Assembly (NCBI GenBank): GCA_963808815.1 | Contig: CAWEGI010000002.1 | Coordinates: 1-64,000, forward strand | DNA length: 64,000 nucleotides | DNA from: DATBLE01 sp963808815 | GTDB lineage: Bacteria; Actinomycetota; Thermoleophilia; Gaiellales; Gaiellaceae | Direction: 5' to 3' | Part shown: positions 49,675 through 61,962 of the stretch, one piece after another | How positions within the stretch are numbered: position 1 is the stretch's first letter | Layout of the letters: each line of letters begins with the position of its first letter | Notes under the pieces: model-generated | Databases searched by the model: none | What the model saw: the letters and a program-made list of their open reading frames with translations, nothing else | Told to the model about the DNA's origin: nothing | Position numbers and translations under genes: made by a program

Positions 49675-51585
49675 ATGGCAAAAGTGATCGGCATCGATCT
49701 CGGCACGACGAACTCGTGCATGGCCGTGATCGAGGGTGGCGAGCCCACCGTCATCCCGAACGCCGAGGGCGGGCGCACGACGCCGTCCGTCGTCGCGTTC
49801 ACGAAGGACGGGCAGCGGCTCGTCGGCGCGCCCGCGAAGCGCCAGCAGGTCACGAACCCGCAGAACACGGTCTTCTCGATCAAGCGCTTCATGGGCCGCA
49901 AGTTCGACGAGGTCTCCGAGGAGATGAAGATCGTCCCGTACGAGGTCGTCAAGGGCCCGAACGACGACGTGCGCGTGAAGGCGGGCGACAAGGAGTACGC
50001 GCCGCCGGAGATCAGCGCGATGATCCTCCAGAAGCTGAAGACGGACGCCGAGGCGTACCTCGGCGAGTCGGTCACCGACGCGGTGATCACCGTCCCGGCG
50101 TACTTCAACAACGCCCAGCGCGAGGCGACGAAGGACGCCGGCACGATCGCCGGCCTCAACGTCCTGCGCATCGTCAACGAGCCGACCGCGGCCGCGCTCG
50201 CCTACGGGCTCGACAAGGAGGGCGCCGACCAGACGATCCTCGTCTTCGACCTCGGCGGCGGCACGTTCGACGTGTCGGTCCTCGAGCTCGGCGAGGGCGT
50301 CTTCGAGGTCAAGGCGACCTCGGGCGACAACCACCTCGGCGGCGACAACTTCGACAAGGCGATCGTCGACTGGATGGTCGCCGAGTTCAAGAAGGACCAG
50401 GGCATCGACCTCGCCGCCGACCGGATGGCGCTCCAGCGCCTCTACGAGGCGGCCGAGAAGGCGAAGATCGAGCTCTCCTCGACGATGACGACGCAGATCA
50501 ACCTGCCGTTCGTCACCGCGACTCCCGAGGGCCCGAAGCACCTCGACCTCCAGCTCACGCGCGCGAAGCTGAACGAGCTCACGCACGACCTGCTCGAGCG
50601 GACGGTCGGCCCGACGAAGCGCGTGCTCGAGGACGCCGGGCTCGACGCCGACGAAGATCGACCACGTCGTCCTCGTCGGCGGCATGACCCGCATGCCGGC
50701 CGTGCAGGACAAGGTCAAGGAGATCGTCGGCAAGGAGCCGCACAAGGGCGTCAACCCGGACGAGGTCGTCGCCGTCGGCGCCGCGATCCAGGCCGGCGTG
50801 CTCAAGGGCGAGGTCAAGGACGTCCTCCTGCTCGACGTCACGCCGCTGTCGCTCGGCATCGAGACGAAGGGCGGCGTGTTCACGAAGCTGATCGACCGCA
50901 ACACGACGATCCCGACGAAGAAGTCGGAGATCTTCTCGACCGCCGAGGACAACCAGCCGTCGGTCGAGGTGCACGTCCTCCAGGGCGAGTCGGAGATGGC
51001 CGCCTACAACAAGACGCTCGGCAAGTTCCAGCTCGTCGGCATCCCGCCGGCGCCGCGGGGCATGCCGCAGATCGAGGTCGCGTTCGACATCGACGCGAAC
51101 GGGATCATCAACGTCTCGGCGAAGGATCTCGGCACCGGCAACGAGCAGCAGATCAAGATCGAGGGCGGCTCGGGCCTGAAGCCGGACGAGGTCGAGCAGA
51201 TGATCAAGGACGCCGAGGCGCACGCCGGCGAGGCGCACAGGCTGCGCGAGCTCGCCGACGCGAAGAACCACGCCGAGGCGCTCGTCTACGCGACCGAGAA
51301 GAGCCTCAAGGAGCACCGCGAGACGCTCGACGAGGCCGACGCCTCGACGATCGAGGGCCGGATCATGGAGCTGAAGCCGGCGCTCGACGGCGACGACCTC
51401 GCCGAGATCCGGGCGAAGACCGACGCGCTCCAGGAGGCCTCGCACAAGCTGGCCGAGGCGGTGTACGCGCAGGCGACCGCCGCGCAGGCGGCCGCGTCCG
51501 GCGGCGCGGCAACGGCGCCGAGCCGTCCGACGACGAGGTGATCGAGGACGCGCGAGGTCGTCGACGAGGAGGCTCCGACCTCTGA
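49675..51585 (+). CDS. dnaK: molecular chaperone DnaK (Hsp70), frame breaks
   Basis: About 630 residues, ATP-driven chaperone. ATPase motifs: VIGIDLGTTNSCMAVIEGGE, ITVPAYFNNAQREATKDAG, LVFDLGGGTFDVSVLELGEG and HVVLVGGMTRMPAVQDKVKE. The substrate domain includes DVTPLSLGIETKGGVFTKLI and VAFDIDANGIINVSAKDLGT. AAAGGAG precedes ATG 49675. One extra G at 50653 (GACGAAGATC) shifts the frame, and a further shift near 51510 changes the acidic tail (GAEPSDDEVIEDAE). Gene order dnaK-grpE-dnaJ-hspR-clpB is the actinobacterial heat-shock operon extended by clpB. Confidence 0.95.
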   Translation: MAKVIGIDLGTTNSCMAVIEGGEPTVIPNAEGGRTTPSVVAFTKDGQRLVGAPAKRQQVTNPQNTVFSIKRFMGRKFDEVSEEMKIVPYEVVKGPNDDVRVKAGDKEYAPPEISAMILQKLKTDAEAYLGESVTDAVITVPAYFNNAQREATKDAGTIAGLNVLRIVNEPTAAALAYGLDKEGADQTILVFDLGGGTFDVSVLELGEGVFEVKATSGDNHLGGDNFDKAIVDWMVAEFKKDQGIDLAADRMALQRLYEAAEKAKIELSSTMTTQINLPFVTATPEGPKHLDLQLTRAKLNELTHDLLERTVGPTKRVLEDAGLDADEDRPRRPRRRHDPHAGRAGQGQGDRRQGAAQGRQPGRGRRRRRRDPGRRAQGRGQGRPPARRHAAVARHRDEGRRVHEADRPQHDDPDEEVGDLLDRRGQPAVGRGARPPGRVGDGRLQQDARQVPARRHPAGAAGHAADRGRVRHRRERDHQRLGEGSRHRQRAADQDRGRLGPEAGRGRADDQGRRGARRRGAQAARARRREEPRRGARLRDREEPQGAPRDARRGRRLDDRGPDHGAEAGARRRRPRRDPGEDRRAPGGLAQAGRGGVRAGDRRAGGRVRRRGNGAEPSDDEVIEDARGRRRGGSDL

Positions 51586-52108
51586 TGACCGAGCACGGAA
51601 CGTCACGCCGAACGCAGGGACAGACCCGGAGCGGGGTCTGTCCCTGACGAGAAACGCGTCGCAGAGCTCGAGCGCGCGAGCGCGACGAGTACCTCGACGC
51701 GCTCCAGCGGCTGAAGGCCGAGTTCGACAACTTCCGCAAGCGGACCGCGCGCGAGCAGCGAGCCGCGCAGTCGCGCGCGCGAGCGAGGCGCTCGTCAAGG
51801 AGCTGCTGCCGGTGCTCGACGACCTCGAGCGCGCGCTCGAGGCCGCGGAGGAGCACGAGGAGGCGAAGCTCGAGGAGGGCGTCCGGCTCGTCCACCGCGC
51901 GCTCGCCGACTGCTCGCCGCGCGAGGGCCTCGCCGAGATCGAGACCGACGGCGCGTTCGACCCGCACGTCCACGAGGCGCTGCTCGCGCAGCCCGTCGAG
52001 GGCGCCGAGGCGGGCTCGGTGATCGAGGTGCTCCAGAAGGGCTACCGGCTCGGCGACCGCGTCCTGCGGCCCGGCGCGGGTCGTGGTGGCTGCGGCGCGA
52101 GGTGACGA

Positions 52109-52112
<4 letters not shown>
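51585..52112 (+). CDS. grpE: nucleotide exchange factor GrpE, frame breaks, palindromic repeat in its 5' coding region
   Basis: About 165 residues; it releases ADP from DnaK. ATG 51585 overlaps the dnaK stop (TGATG). After a disordered head come ARDEYLDALQRLKAEFDNFR, KRTAREQ, LVKELLPVLDDLERALEAAE, EHEEAKLEEGVRLVHRALAD and EIETDGAFDPHVHEALLAQP, then EVLQKGYRLGDRVLRPARVV near the end, all typical of GrpE. A 30-base palindrome (51616-51645) sits in the head region, where it would be translated. Stop TGA 52110-52112 overlaps the dnaJ start. Confidence 0.88.
51616..51645. repeat. palindromic repeat, type 2, copy b, inside grpE
   Basis: AGGGACAGACCC, a 6-base loop and the exact complement GGGTCTGTCCCT. 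Same arms as copy a at 34051-34074, but here about 30 bases after the grpE start codon. The flanking TGAC on the right is also shared by both copies. Confidence 0.8.
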
Positions 52113-53184
<1,072 letters not shown>

Positions 53185-53188
<4 letters not shown>

Positions 53189-53573
53189 GCAGCGTCAGGA
53201 CGTACGAGCGCCCGCGCTACATGATCTCGGTCGCCGCCGAGCTCGTCGGCATGCACCCGCAGACGCTGCGGATCTACGAGTCGAAGGGGCTCGTCCGGCC
53301 CGGGCCGGACGCCCGGCGGCACGCGGCTCTACTCCGAGCACGACCTCGAGCGGCTGCGGCTGATCCAGCGGCTGACCACCGAGCTCGGGCTCAACCTCGC
53401 CGGCGTCGAGCGCGTGCTCGCGCTCGAGGACGAGCTCGCGCAGATGCGCGCGCGCATCGACCGGCTCGAGGCGGAGATGCGCGAGGCGATCGAGCAGGTG
53501 CACAGGCAGTACCGGCGCGACCTCGTCCTCTACCGCGAGCCGAGTCGCCCGTTCCCGGCGAGGAGGACACCTG

Positions 53574-53574
<1 letters not shown>
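53185..53574 (+). CDS. hspR: heat-shock repressor HspR (MerR family), frame breaks
   Basis: About 128 residues. MerR-type helix-turn-helix with YMISVAAELVGMHPQTLRIY, ESKGLVRPGRTPGGTRLYSE (after removing one extra C near 53312), DLERLRLIQRLTTELGLNLA, GVERVLALEDELAQMRARID, then a coiled region. HspR represses dnaK and clpB operons by binding HAIR elements, with DnaK as co-repressor in Streptomyces. A HAIR-like site lies in the dnaK promoter here. Ends GEEDT with TGA overlapping the clpB ATG. Confidence 0.9.
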
Positions 53575-56049
<2,475 letters not shown>

Positions 56050-56059
56050 CGCGCTACGG

Positions 56060-56459
56060 CTAGGCGTCGTCGAAGAAGTCGGCGCCGCCCTGCTCGGGCG
56101 GGGCGCCGTAGATGAAGACGACGACCTCCTCGTCGCCGTCGTTCCGCAGCTGCAGCGCCGTCCCGGGCTCGACGGCGACGACGCTCTCGCGGCGGCAGCT
56201 CGACCCGCTCGGGCGGCTCGCCGAGGTGCATGGTCAGCGTGCCCGGCGAGGACGACGAAGACCTCTTCCTGCGACGTGGTCGGCGTGGCGCCGGCCGCGC
56301 GCTGCCGGGCGGGTAGCGCCAGATCCGCGCGCGCGACTGCTGCAGCCCGGCCGAGGTGGTGAGGTCGGCGGCGTGCCGGGCCGGGTCGCCCTCGCGTCCC
56401 GCCGGCGGCGGTCCGCTCCTCGAAGTCGTGTCCTCGCCGCGGACGACGTGGTAGCCCAT
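56060..56459 (-). CDS. cupin-domain protein, frame breaks
   Basis: About 132 residues from ATG 56459 (MGYHVVRGED). Pieces: QQSRARIWRYPPG, TTSQEEVFVVLAG, TLTMHLGEPPERVELP and ending AALQLRNDGDEEVVVFIYGA-like, EQGGADFFDDA. A single cupin barrel; metal-binding His residues are HA(D)H-type near the QEEVF motif. Function unknown; convergent with clpB. Confidence 0.65.
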
Positions 56460-56490
56460 CCGCTGCGATCATCGCAGCTAGGCTCGCCCG

Positions 56491-56700
56491 ATGTCTCGCG
56501 GCGTCGTCGGACTTCAGCTCCGGCCAGTTCGCGATCGCGGTCGCTGCTCGCGGCCGCGCTCTCGATGTGGGTCTACTGGCATGCGAGCCGGCACGGCAGC
56601 AGGCACGCGACCGCGTGGGGCGTCGCTGACGTTCCTCGCCGTCGTGATCGTCCTGCCCGTCTACTTCATCCACTACTACCTGACCCGGCGGCGGTTCTGA
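56491..56700 (+). CDS. small membrane protein, frame breaks
   Basis: About 68 residues. Start MSRGVV; the corrected middle reads FAIAVAAAALSMWVYWHASR, HGSRHATAWGV; the last helix is LTFLAVVIVLPVYFIHYYLT, with RRRF tail. Two helices. Its last base is shared with the next start (TGATGG). Confidence 0.55.
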   Translation: MSRGVVGLQLRPVRDRGRCSRPRSRCGSTGMRAGTAAGTRPRGASLTFLAVVIVLPVYFIHYYLTRRRF

Positions 56701-57456
56701 TGGCCGCGCAAGAGGCGACGCCGCGCCGCCGCGGCAGCCGAGCCGCTCCCGCCGCCGCTGCCGCCCGAGGAGCGGACGGTCGGGCAGCTCGTCGCCGAGA
56801 CGATCCGCTTCTACCGGCACCACTTCTTCCAGACGCTCCCGCTCGGGCTCTCGTTCGCGGCGGTGACGCAGCTGACCGCCGCGTTCGGCCACCGCCGCAC
56901 CGAGCCGCGCGGTCACCCGCCGCCGACGTGACTTCCACGAGCCGACCTCGCTGCTCGGCGGCGGGATCGAGATCGACGATCCTGCTCGGCGCGCTGCTCC
57001 TGACCGCGTCGTACATCGTCGGCGATCGTGCTCGTCACCGGGGCGAAGCCGACCGGCCGAGCGCTGGTCGTCGCGTACGGCGTCGGCGTGCTGGTGTTCC
57101 TGCCGGTGCCGCTGCTCGCGCAGCTGCTCGTGCTGCCCGCCGTCGCCTACCTCGCCTTCTTCGGCTGGGTCGTGCCGGCGGTCGCGGTCGAGGGGTGCGG
57201 CGTTCGCGGACGCGTTCCGCACGTTCGTTCCGGCTCGCGCGGTCGACTACGTCCACGCGGCCGGCGGGCTCGCCACGCTCGTCATCCTCTTCGTCGTCGT
57301 GCGGCTGATGCTGCGCTCCTGCTTCGCACCGGCGGCGAGGCGAGGCGAGCGCGTCGCGGTCGCTGCTCGCCGACCTCGTGCTCTCGCCGATGCTCTTCGT
57401 CGGCGCGGCGATCCTCTACATCGACCTGGCTGCCCGCGACCGGGCCAAGGCAGTAA
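56700..57456 (+). CDS. multi-pass membrane protein, frame breaks
   Basis: About 250 residues. A Pro-rich head (LPPPLPPEERTVGQLVAETI) is followed by RFYRHHFFQTLPLGLSFAAV, ILLGALLLTASYIVG, ALVVAYGVGVLVFLPVPLLA, QLLVLPAVAYLAFFGWVVPA and VLSPMLFVGAAILYIDLAAR at the end. The FYR.HF...LPLGL pattern resembles glycerophosphoryl-diester-type membrane domains of actinobacteria, but I cannot assign it. Start ATG 56700 overlaps the previous stop. Confidence 0.6.
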
Positions 57457-57485
57457 GCTCGGGCCACCGACCCGAGGAGGCGCTG

Positions 57486-57774
57486 ATGCCGAAGTACGTG
57501 ATGCTGACGACGCTGACGGCGAAGGGGGTGCAGACGCTTTCAGGCGAACCCCGACCGCATCAACGAGGTCAACCGGGACGTCGAGGAGCTCGGCGCGAAG
57601 GTGCTCCAGCAGTGGGCGACGGTCGGGCCATACGACTTCCTGAACATCGTCGAGGCGCCGGACGCGGCGACCATCGCGAAGGTCTCGGTCGCCCTCGGCG
57701 CGCGCGGGAGCGCCAAGCTGCAGACCTTCGAGCTGATCGAGATCGACGACCTGCTCGCCCGGCTCGCCGAGTAG
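57486..57774 (+). CDS. GYD domain protein, one frame break
   Basis: 95 residues. MPKYVMLTTLTAKGVQTL, one extra T at about 57542, then QANPDRINEVNRDVEELGAK, VLQQWATVGPYDFLNIVEAP, DAATIAKVSVALGARGSAKL, QTFELIEIDDLLARLAE. The G(P)YD motif defines this dimeric alpha/beta family; function unproven. GAGGAG precedes ATG 57486. Confidence 0.85.
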
Positions 57775-57775
57775 C

Positions 57776-58364
57776 TTGCTCCTCCTGCTCGCCCGCCACG
57801 CGCAGTCGACGCTGAACGTCGAGCAGCGCGTCAACGGCGATCCGGCCGTTCCGGTGCCGCTGACCGAGCAGGGGCCGGAGGAGGCGCGGCGGCTCGGGGC
57901 GCAGGTCGCGAACATCCGAGCTCGACCTGTGCGTCTGCTCGCGCTTCGCGCGGACGCGGCGAGACCGCCGAGCTCGCGCTCGCCGGCCGTGACGTCCCGA
58001 TCGAGGTCGACGAGCGCCTCGACGACATCAAGATCGGCGACCTCGATGGCGAGCCGATCGCGCGCTACCGCGAGGTCAAGCGCGGGCTCGGCCGCAAGCT
58101 GCCGTTCCCCGGCGGCGAGATGCCTGGACGACGCGGCCCTGCGGTACGCGGCGGCGTTCCGTGACCTGGCCGTCCGCGAGGTCCGGCGCGTGCTCGTCGT
58201 CTGCCACGAGATCCCGGTGCGATACGCCCTCAATGCGGCCGCGGGCTCCGACGCTCTCGACGGGCCGCCGTTCCACGACCTGCCGAACGCGGTGCCGTTC
58301 CTCTTCGACGGCGACGCGCTGGCTCGGGCGGCGGCGCGGATCGCGGAGCTCGCCGGCGCTATAG
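57776..58364 (+). CDS. histidine phosphatase superfamily protein, frame breaks
   Basis: About 195 residues from TTG 57776, 2 bases after the GYD stop. Phosphate-accepting LLARHAQSTLNVEQRVNGDP, PLTEQGPEEARRLGAQVA, CSRFARTRETAELALAGRDV (decoded near 57930), YAAAFRDLAV, VLVVCHEIPVRYALNAAAGS with the second His, and NAVPFLFDGDALARAAARIA. Phosphoglycerate-mutase-like fold; substrate unknown. Exact end uncertain. Confidence 0.8.
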
Positions 58365-58373
58365 ACTTGCGGC

Positions 58374-58571
58374 ATGGACGACGAAGGGCGCCGTGGGCGG
58401 CTTCGCTCCTTCCTGATCGGCGGGCTCGTCGGCGTCTCCGCCGCGCATCGCGGCGGCGCGCGGCGGAAGAAGCCCCGCAAACGCCGCACCCCGTCCGGCC
58501 TCGCAGCCTTCGAGCGTGCGCCGTGCTACGAGGAGACGCTCGAGCGGGAGCGGACGAGCTCCCGGACCTGA
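58374..58571 (+). CDS. small basic protein, 65 residues
   Basis: MDDEGRRGRLRSFLIGGLVG, then VSAAHRGGARRKKPRKRRTP and SGLAAFERAPCYEETLERER. A short hydrophobic part at residues 12-24 and a polybasic middle. The 'AFE.APCYEE' ending is characteristic but of unknown role. In-frame as it stands, although two compensating indels in the middle are possible. Overlaps the end of the convergent GT39 gene. Confidence 0.5.
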   Translation: MDDEGRRGRLRSFLIGGLVGVSAAHRGGARRKKPRKRRTPSGLAAFERAPCYEETLERERTSSRT

Positions 58572-60205
58572 GCGCGGCCGGATGGTCGCGTAGTTGATAT
58601 CGGCGTCGCCCATCCCGAGCGACTTGCCGATCAGCTCGGCCTTCCGTGCGTCGTCGAGGTAGTGCGCGACCGTGCGGGTGGGCCTGCGCGTGCGGATGAC
58701 GAGGATACGGGCCGTACGCGCGGCCCTCGAACTCGCCAGCGCGGGAACGGCAGGCGTCGCTCGATCGCGGTCCGCTTGACGTAGTTGTTGTTGTCGCCGG
58801 CGTCGAACACCCAGACGCCGCGGCCGAGCGGCTTCGTCGGCCTCTCGGAGCGCCTCGGTCGCGGAGCTTCGGGTCGGCGCGGGGGACGACGAGGTTCGAG
58901 ACCGCCGAACGGTGCCGCTCCCAGGCGGCGAGGTACAGCGGCTCGTAGGCGAAGAGCACGTCGTCGGGGCGGGCGGTCGGCGCGAGCCACTCGGCCGCCT
59001 GCGCGCGGGCGTGGACCCGCGAAGGGCTCTCGCTGCCGAAGAGCGCCGGCGTCTTGTGCTTGCCCCAGGCGATCTCCGCGACGACGAGCGCGGCGACGAC
59101 CGGCCACAGCGAGCCAGGCGCCGCGCGGTCCGGCGAGGCGCGCGAGCCCGACGATCCCGCGCCGGCCGCAAGGGCGAGGAACGGGAGCACGAAGATCAGG
59201 TGGCGGGACTGCGGGCGCCGAGCTGCCGCCGAACTTGCCGACCAGGAAGAAGAGCGTCGGCGTCAGGACGACGCAGCCGACGAGGAGCGCGCCTCGGGGT
59301 CGGTCGCGCGGGCGAGGAATGCGAGGCCGACGACCGCAAGCAGGAGGTAGACGACGAGCACGCCGGTGTAGCCGGACGACGAGTCGCCGGCGACGTGCCA
59401 GAGATACGCGAAGACCTGGTGCGGCGTGGAGAGCTTGCCGCCGCCGTTCCGCCGACGCCGACGTCGTAGCGGTCGGCGAGCACGAGGCTGCGCCGCCAGA
59501 GCGGGATCGCGAGCGACGCCGACGGCCGCGAAGGCGGGGATCGCCTGGCGCCAGCGCTCGCGGGTGGCGAGGACGTAGAGCCCCTGCGAGGCGAGGACGA
59601 GCGCGCCGTACTGGTGTGCGACGCGATCGTCAGCAGCATCGTCAGGCCCCAGAGCACCCAGGCGCTCCAGCCCCGCCGCTTCAGCGCGCGGAGGAGCGCA
59701 AGATACGAGAGCGTCGAGAGGAACAGGAAGAGGCTGTACATCCGCGCGTAGATCCCGTGGAAGAGCAGCACCCAGCTCCCCGCGGCGAGCGCGGCGGCAG
59801 CGAGCGCGGGGGCGCGGCCCGGCGAGCCGGTTGCCGAGGATCGCGATCGCCGGGATGCTCGCGACGGCGAAGAGGGCGGAGAGCAGGCGCATCGTCGTGG
59901 AGCCCGCCGCCCGTGTGCGCGACGATCCACGCGAGCAGGAAGTGCAGCGGTGCCCCGCCGCGCTTGGCGAGGACGATGTCGAAGGCGTCCGTCAGCGAGT
60001 GGCGGCCGACGAAGAGCGGCAGGGTCTCGTCCTCGTGCGGGGGCCACCTGACAGCTGGACGAGGAGGAAGACGGCGACCGCGCGCGGTGATCGCCGAGAC
60101 GCCGCGCGACGAACACGCGCCGGTCGAGCTCGCCGGTCACGTGCGCGGAGGCGGGGGAGCCCCGGTGCCGCGCGCCGTCAGGGTCGTGGTCGCGTTCTCG
60201 TCCAT
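58526..60205 (-). CDS. GT39-like membrane glycosyltransferase (ArnT/PMT type), frame breaks
   Basis: About 550 residues. Pieces: MDENATTTLTARGTGAPPPP at the start, FDIVLAKRGGAPLHFLLAWI, MRLLSALFAVASIPAIAILG, LAAGSWVLLFHGIYARMYSL, FLFLSTLSYLALLRALKRRG, WSAWVLWGLTMLLTIASHQY, GALVLASQGLYVLATRERWR, KLSTPHQVFAYLWHVAGDSS, VYLLLAVVGLAFLARATDPE and DDVLFAYEPLYLAAWERHRS. The first loop, with GGAPLH in place of the usual acceptor-binding DE, and the many helices match GT39 lipid-linked sugar transferases. The C-terminal end (58526 or nearby) is uncertain. Confidence 0.75.
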
Positions 60206-60272
60206 CGAGTCCGGCCGAACCATACGCGCGCGAAAGGAGCCGCCGGATCGCCCTGCTAGCCTTGATTCGGCC

Positions 60273-60565
60273 GTGCCGATCTACGAATTCCGCTGTCCGA
60301 ACGGGCATCTGTTCGAGGTGTTCCACCGGATGTCCGATCCGGATCCGGAGGTCTGCGAGGTCTGCGGCGCCGCGCCGCTCCAAGGTGCTCCATCCCGGTG
60401 CCGATCCACTTCAAGGGATCGGGGTTCTACTCGACCGACTACGGCCGCGGGTCCGCAAGCGCGACGCCTCCGAGGGCGACGGCGCGGCGAAGAAGGACGA
60501 CAAGAAGACGGACAAGGCCGAACGACGCCAAGACGGAGAAGAAGGCCGCCGCGAGCGAGAGCTGA
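60273..60565 (+). CDS. FmdB-like zinc-ribbon protein, frame breaks
   Basis: About 96 residues from GTG 60273. PIYEFRCPNGHLFEVFHRMS, DPDPEVCEVCGAAP (the CxxxH and CxxC zinc ligands), then KVLHPVPIHFKGSGFYSTDY, GRG, and a Lys/Asp/Glu-rich tail (AAKKDDKKTDKAE) ending KKAAASES. The family is a putative regulatory zinc ribbon. Divergent from the GT39 gene by about 70 bases. Confidence 0.85.
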
Positions 60566-60577
60566 CGGCGGAATCGC

Positions 60578-61962
60578 ATGCGGAAGGCAGTGAGACGGCC
60601 TCGGTGCCGGGTAACCGTGGCTTCCCTGGGCTCGGCGACCCTCCTGCTCGCCGGGAGCTTCGCGTCGACCTCGGCCACGCCGAAGCCTGTTGGGGCCGGC
60701 TTCGCGGCGACCTGGGCGCCGGCCCGTCTTCGCGCCGCACGGTCTGCTCCGGGCCGACAAGGTCGCGATGCGGCCGAGCAGCGTCAAGCGGGTGGTCAGC
60801 GGCTCCTGGTGGGGCGGTCCCGCAGTTGCGTCCACGGGCGAGACGGTCACCGTCTACCTGTCGGACGCGTTCCCGCAGGACGAAGCGACCCGAGCGACCT
60901 GGGTGAATTTCTTCGCGTGGCTGCAACATGGATCCGAGCTGCCGAGCCTCACCGTCTACGTCGCCCTGCTCTCCGAGGTGCAGTCGTTCTGCGGCCCGGA
61001 GGCGGCGGGCTGTTACAGCCCGGCCAGGAAGATCCTGGTCATCCCCGGGCGACCTCGACCCGGGCGTCGACTTCGACATCGCCGCGCACGAGTACGGACA
61101 CCACATCGCCGCGAACCGGCGGAACGATCCCTGGGATTCGAACGGCTATGGCCCGAAACGCTGGGCGACCTACGCAAGCGTCTGCTCGCGCGCGGCGGCG
61201 GGAACTGCGTTCCCGGGTGATGAAGGCGCGCATTACACGCTCAACACCGGCGAGGCCTTCGCCGAGGCGTACCGAGCGCTCGAGGAGTCTCGGGGCGTCT
61301 ATCCCTGGGCGCACCTCCCGCTGGTCGTCGACGCGAGCTTCACTCCCGACGCCGGTGCCCAGGCTGCTGCCCTCGCGGACGTGCAGCAGCCCTGGACGGC
61401 CCCTTCGTCGCTGACCGTGGACGGCCGCTTCACCGCCCCGGCGGTCGGCCTCAACGCGACCGTCGGCCGGACCCTGACGCTGAAGACGGCCGCGGCCGCG
61501 CCGGTCAAGATCCTCGCGCCGGGGACCGTACGCGCTGGTCGTCCGCGATCTCTCCAAGCAGGACAACTTCCATCTCAGCGGCCCCGGGGTCGACCGCAAG
61601 ACGGGTGTGCCCGCCCGGGGACGGGCCAGCTGGGCGCTGGCACTGAGGCCCGGGGTCTACCGCTATCGCTCCGACGTCCACCCAGCGCTGCGGGGCTCGT
61701 TCAGGGTCACGAGCGCTCGCGCGGCGAGGGCACTCGCGCCGGTCGAGCGCACGATCGCGACGGGGCTGGACGGCACCGTCCAGGCCACGGTCTCGGGACC
61801 GCCAACGCCACGGTCCAGATCCTCGACCCGGCGAGCGGCCAGGTCATCGCTCCGCCGGCGCCCGGCACCGTCTCGGCGACGGCCTGCGGGCAGCGCTCGA
61901 TGCTCCTCCGCGTCGCGGCGAAGCAGGCGGGCACGTTCCGCGTGGTCGTCAGCGCGCCCTGA
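60578..61962 (+). CDS. exported zinc-metallopeptidase-like protein (HEYGHH), frame breaks
   Basis: About 455 residues. A signal peptide (VTVASLGSATLLLAGSFAST) is followed by SVKRVVSGSWWGGPAVASTG, VTVYLSDAFPQDEATRATWV and NFFAWLQHGSELPSLTVYVA. The zinc site is FDIAAHEYGHHIAANRRNDP, an HExxH with a third His, and a downstream GEAFAEAYRALEES may give the third ligand. C-terminal beta domain: DNFHLSGPGVDRKTGVPARG, ALRPGVYRYRSDVHPALRGS, a cupredoxin-like module often found in exported actinobacterial proteins. Frame breaks near 60690, 61050, 61530 and 61800. Convergent with LCP, overlapping by 14 bases. Confidence 0.75.
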
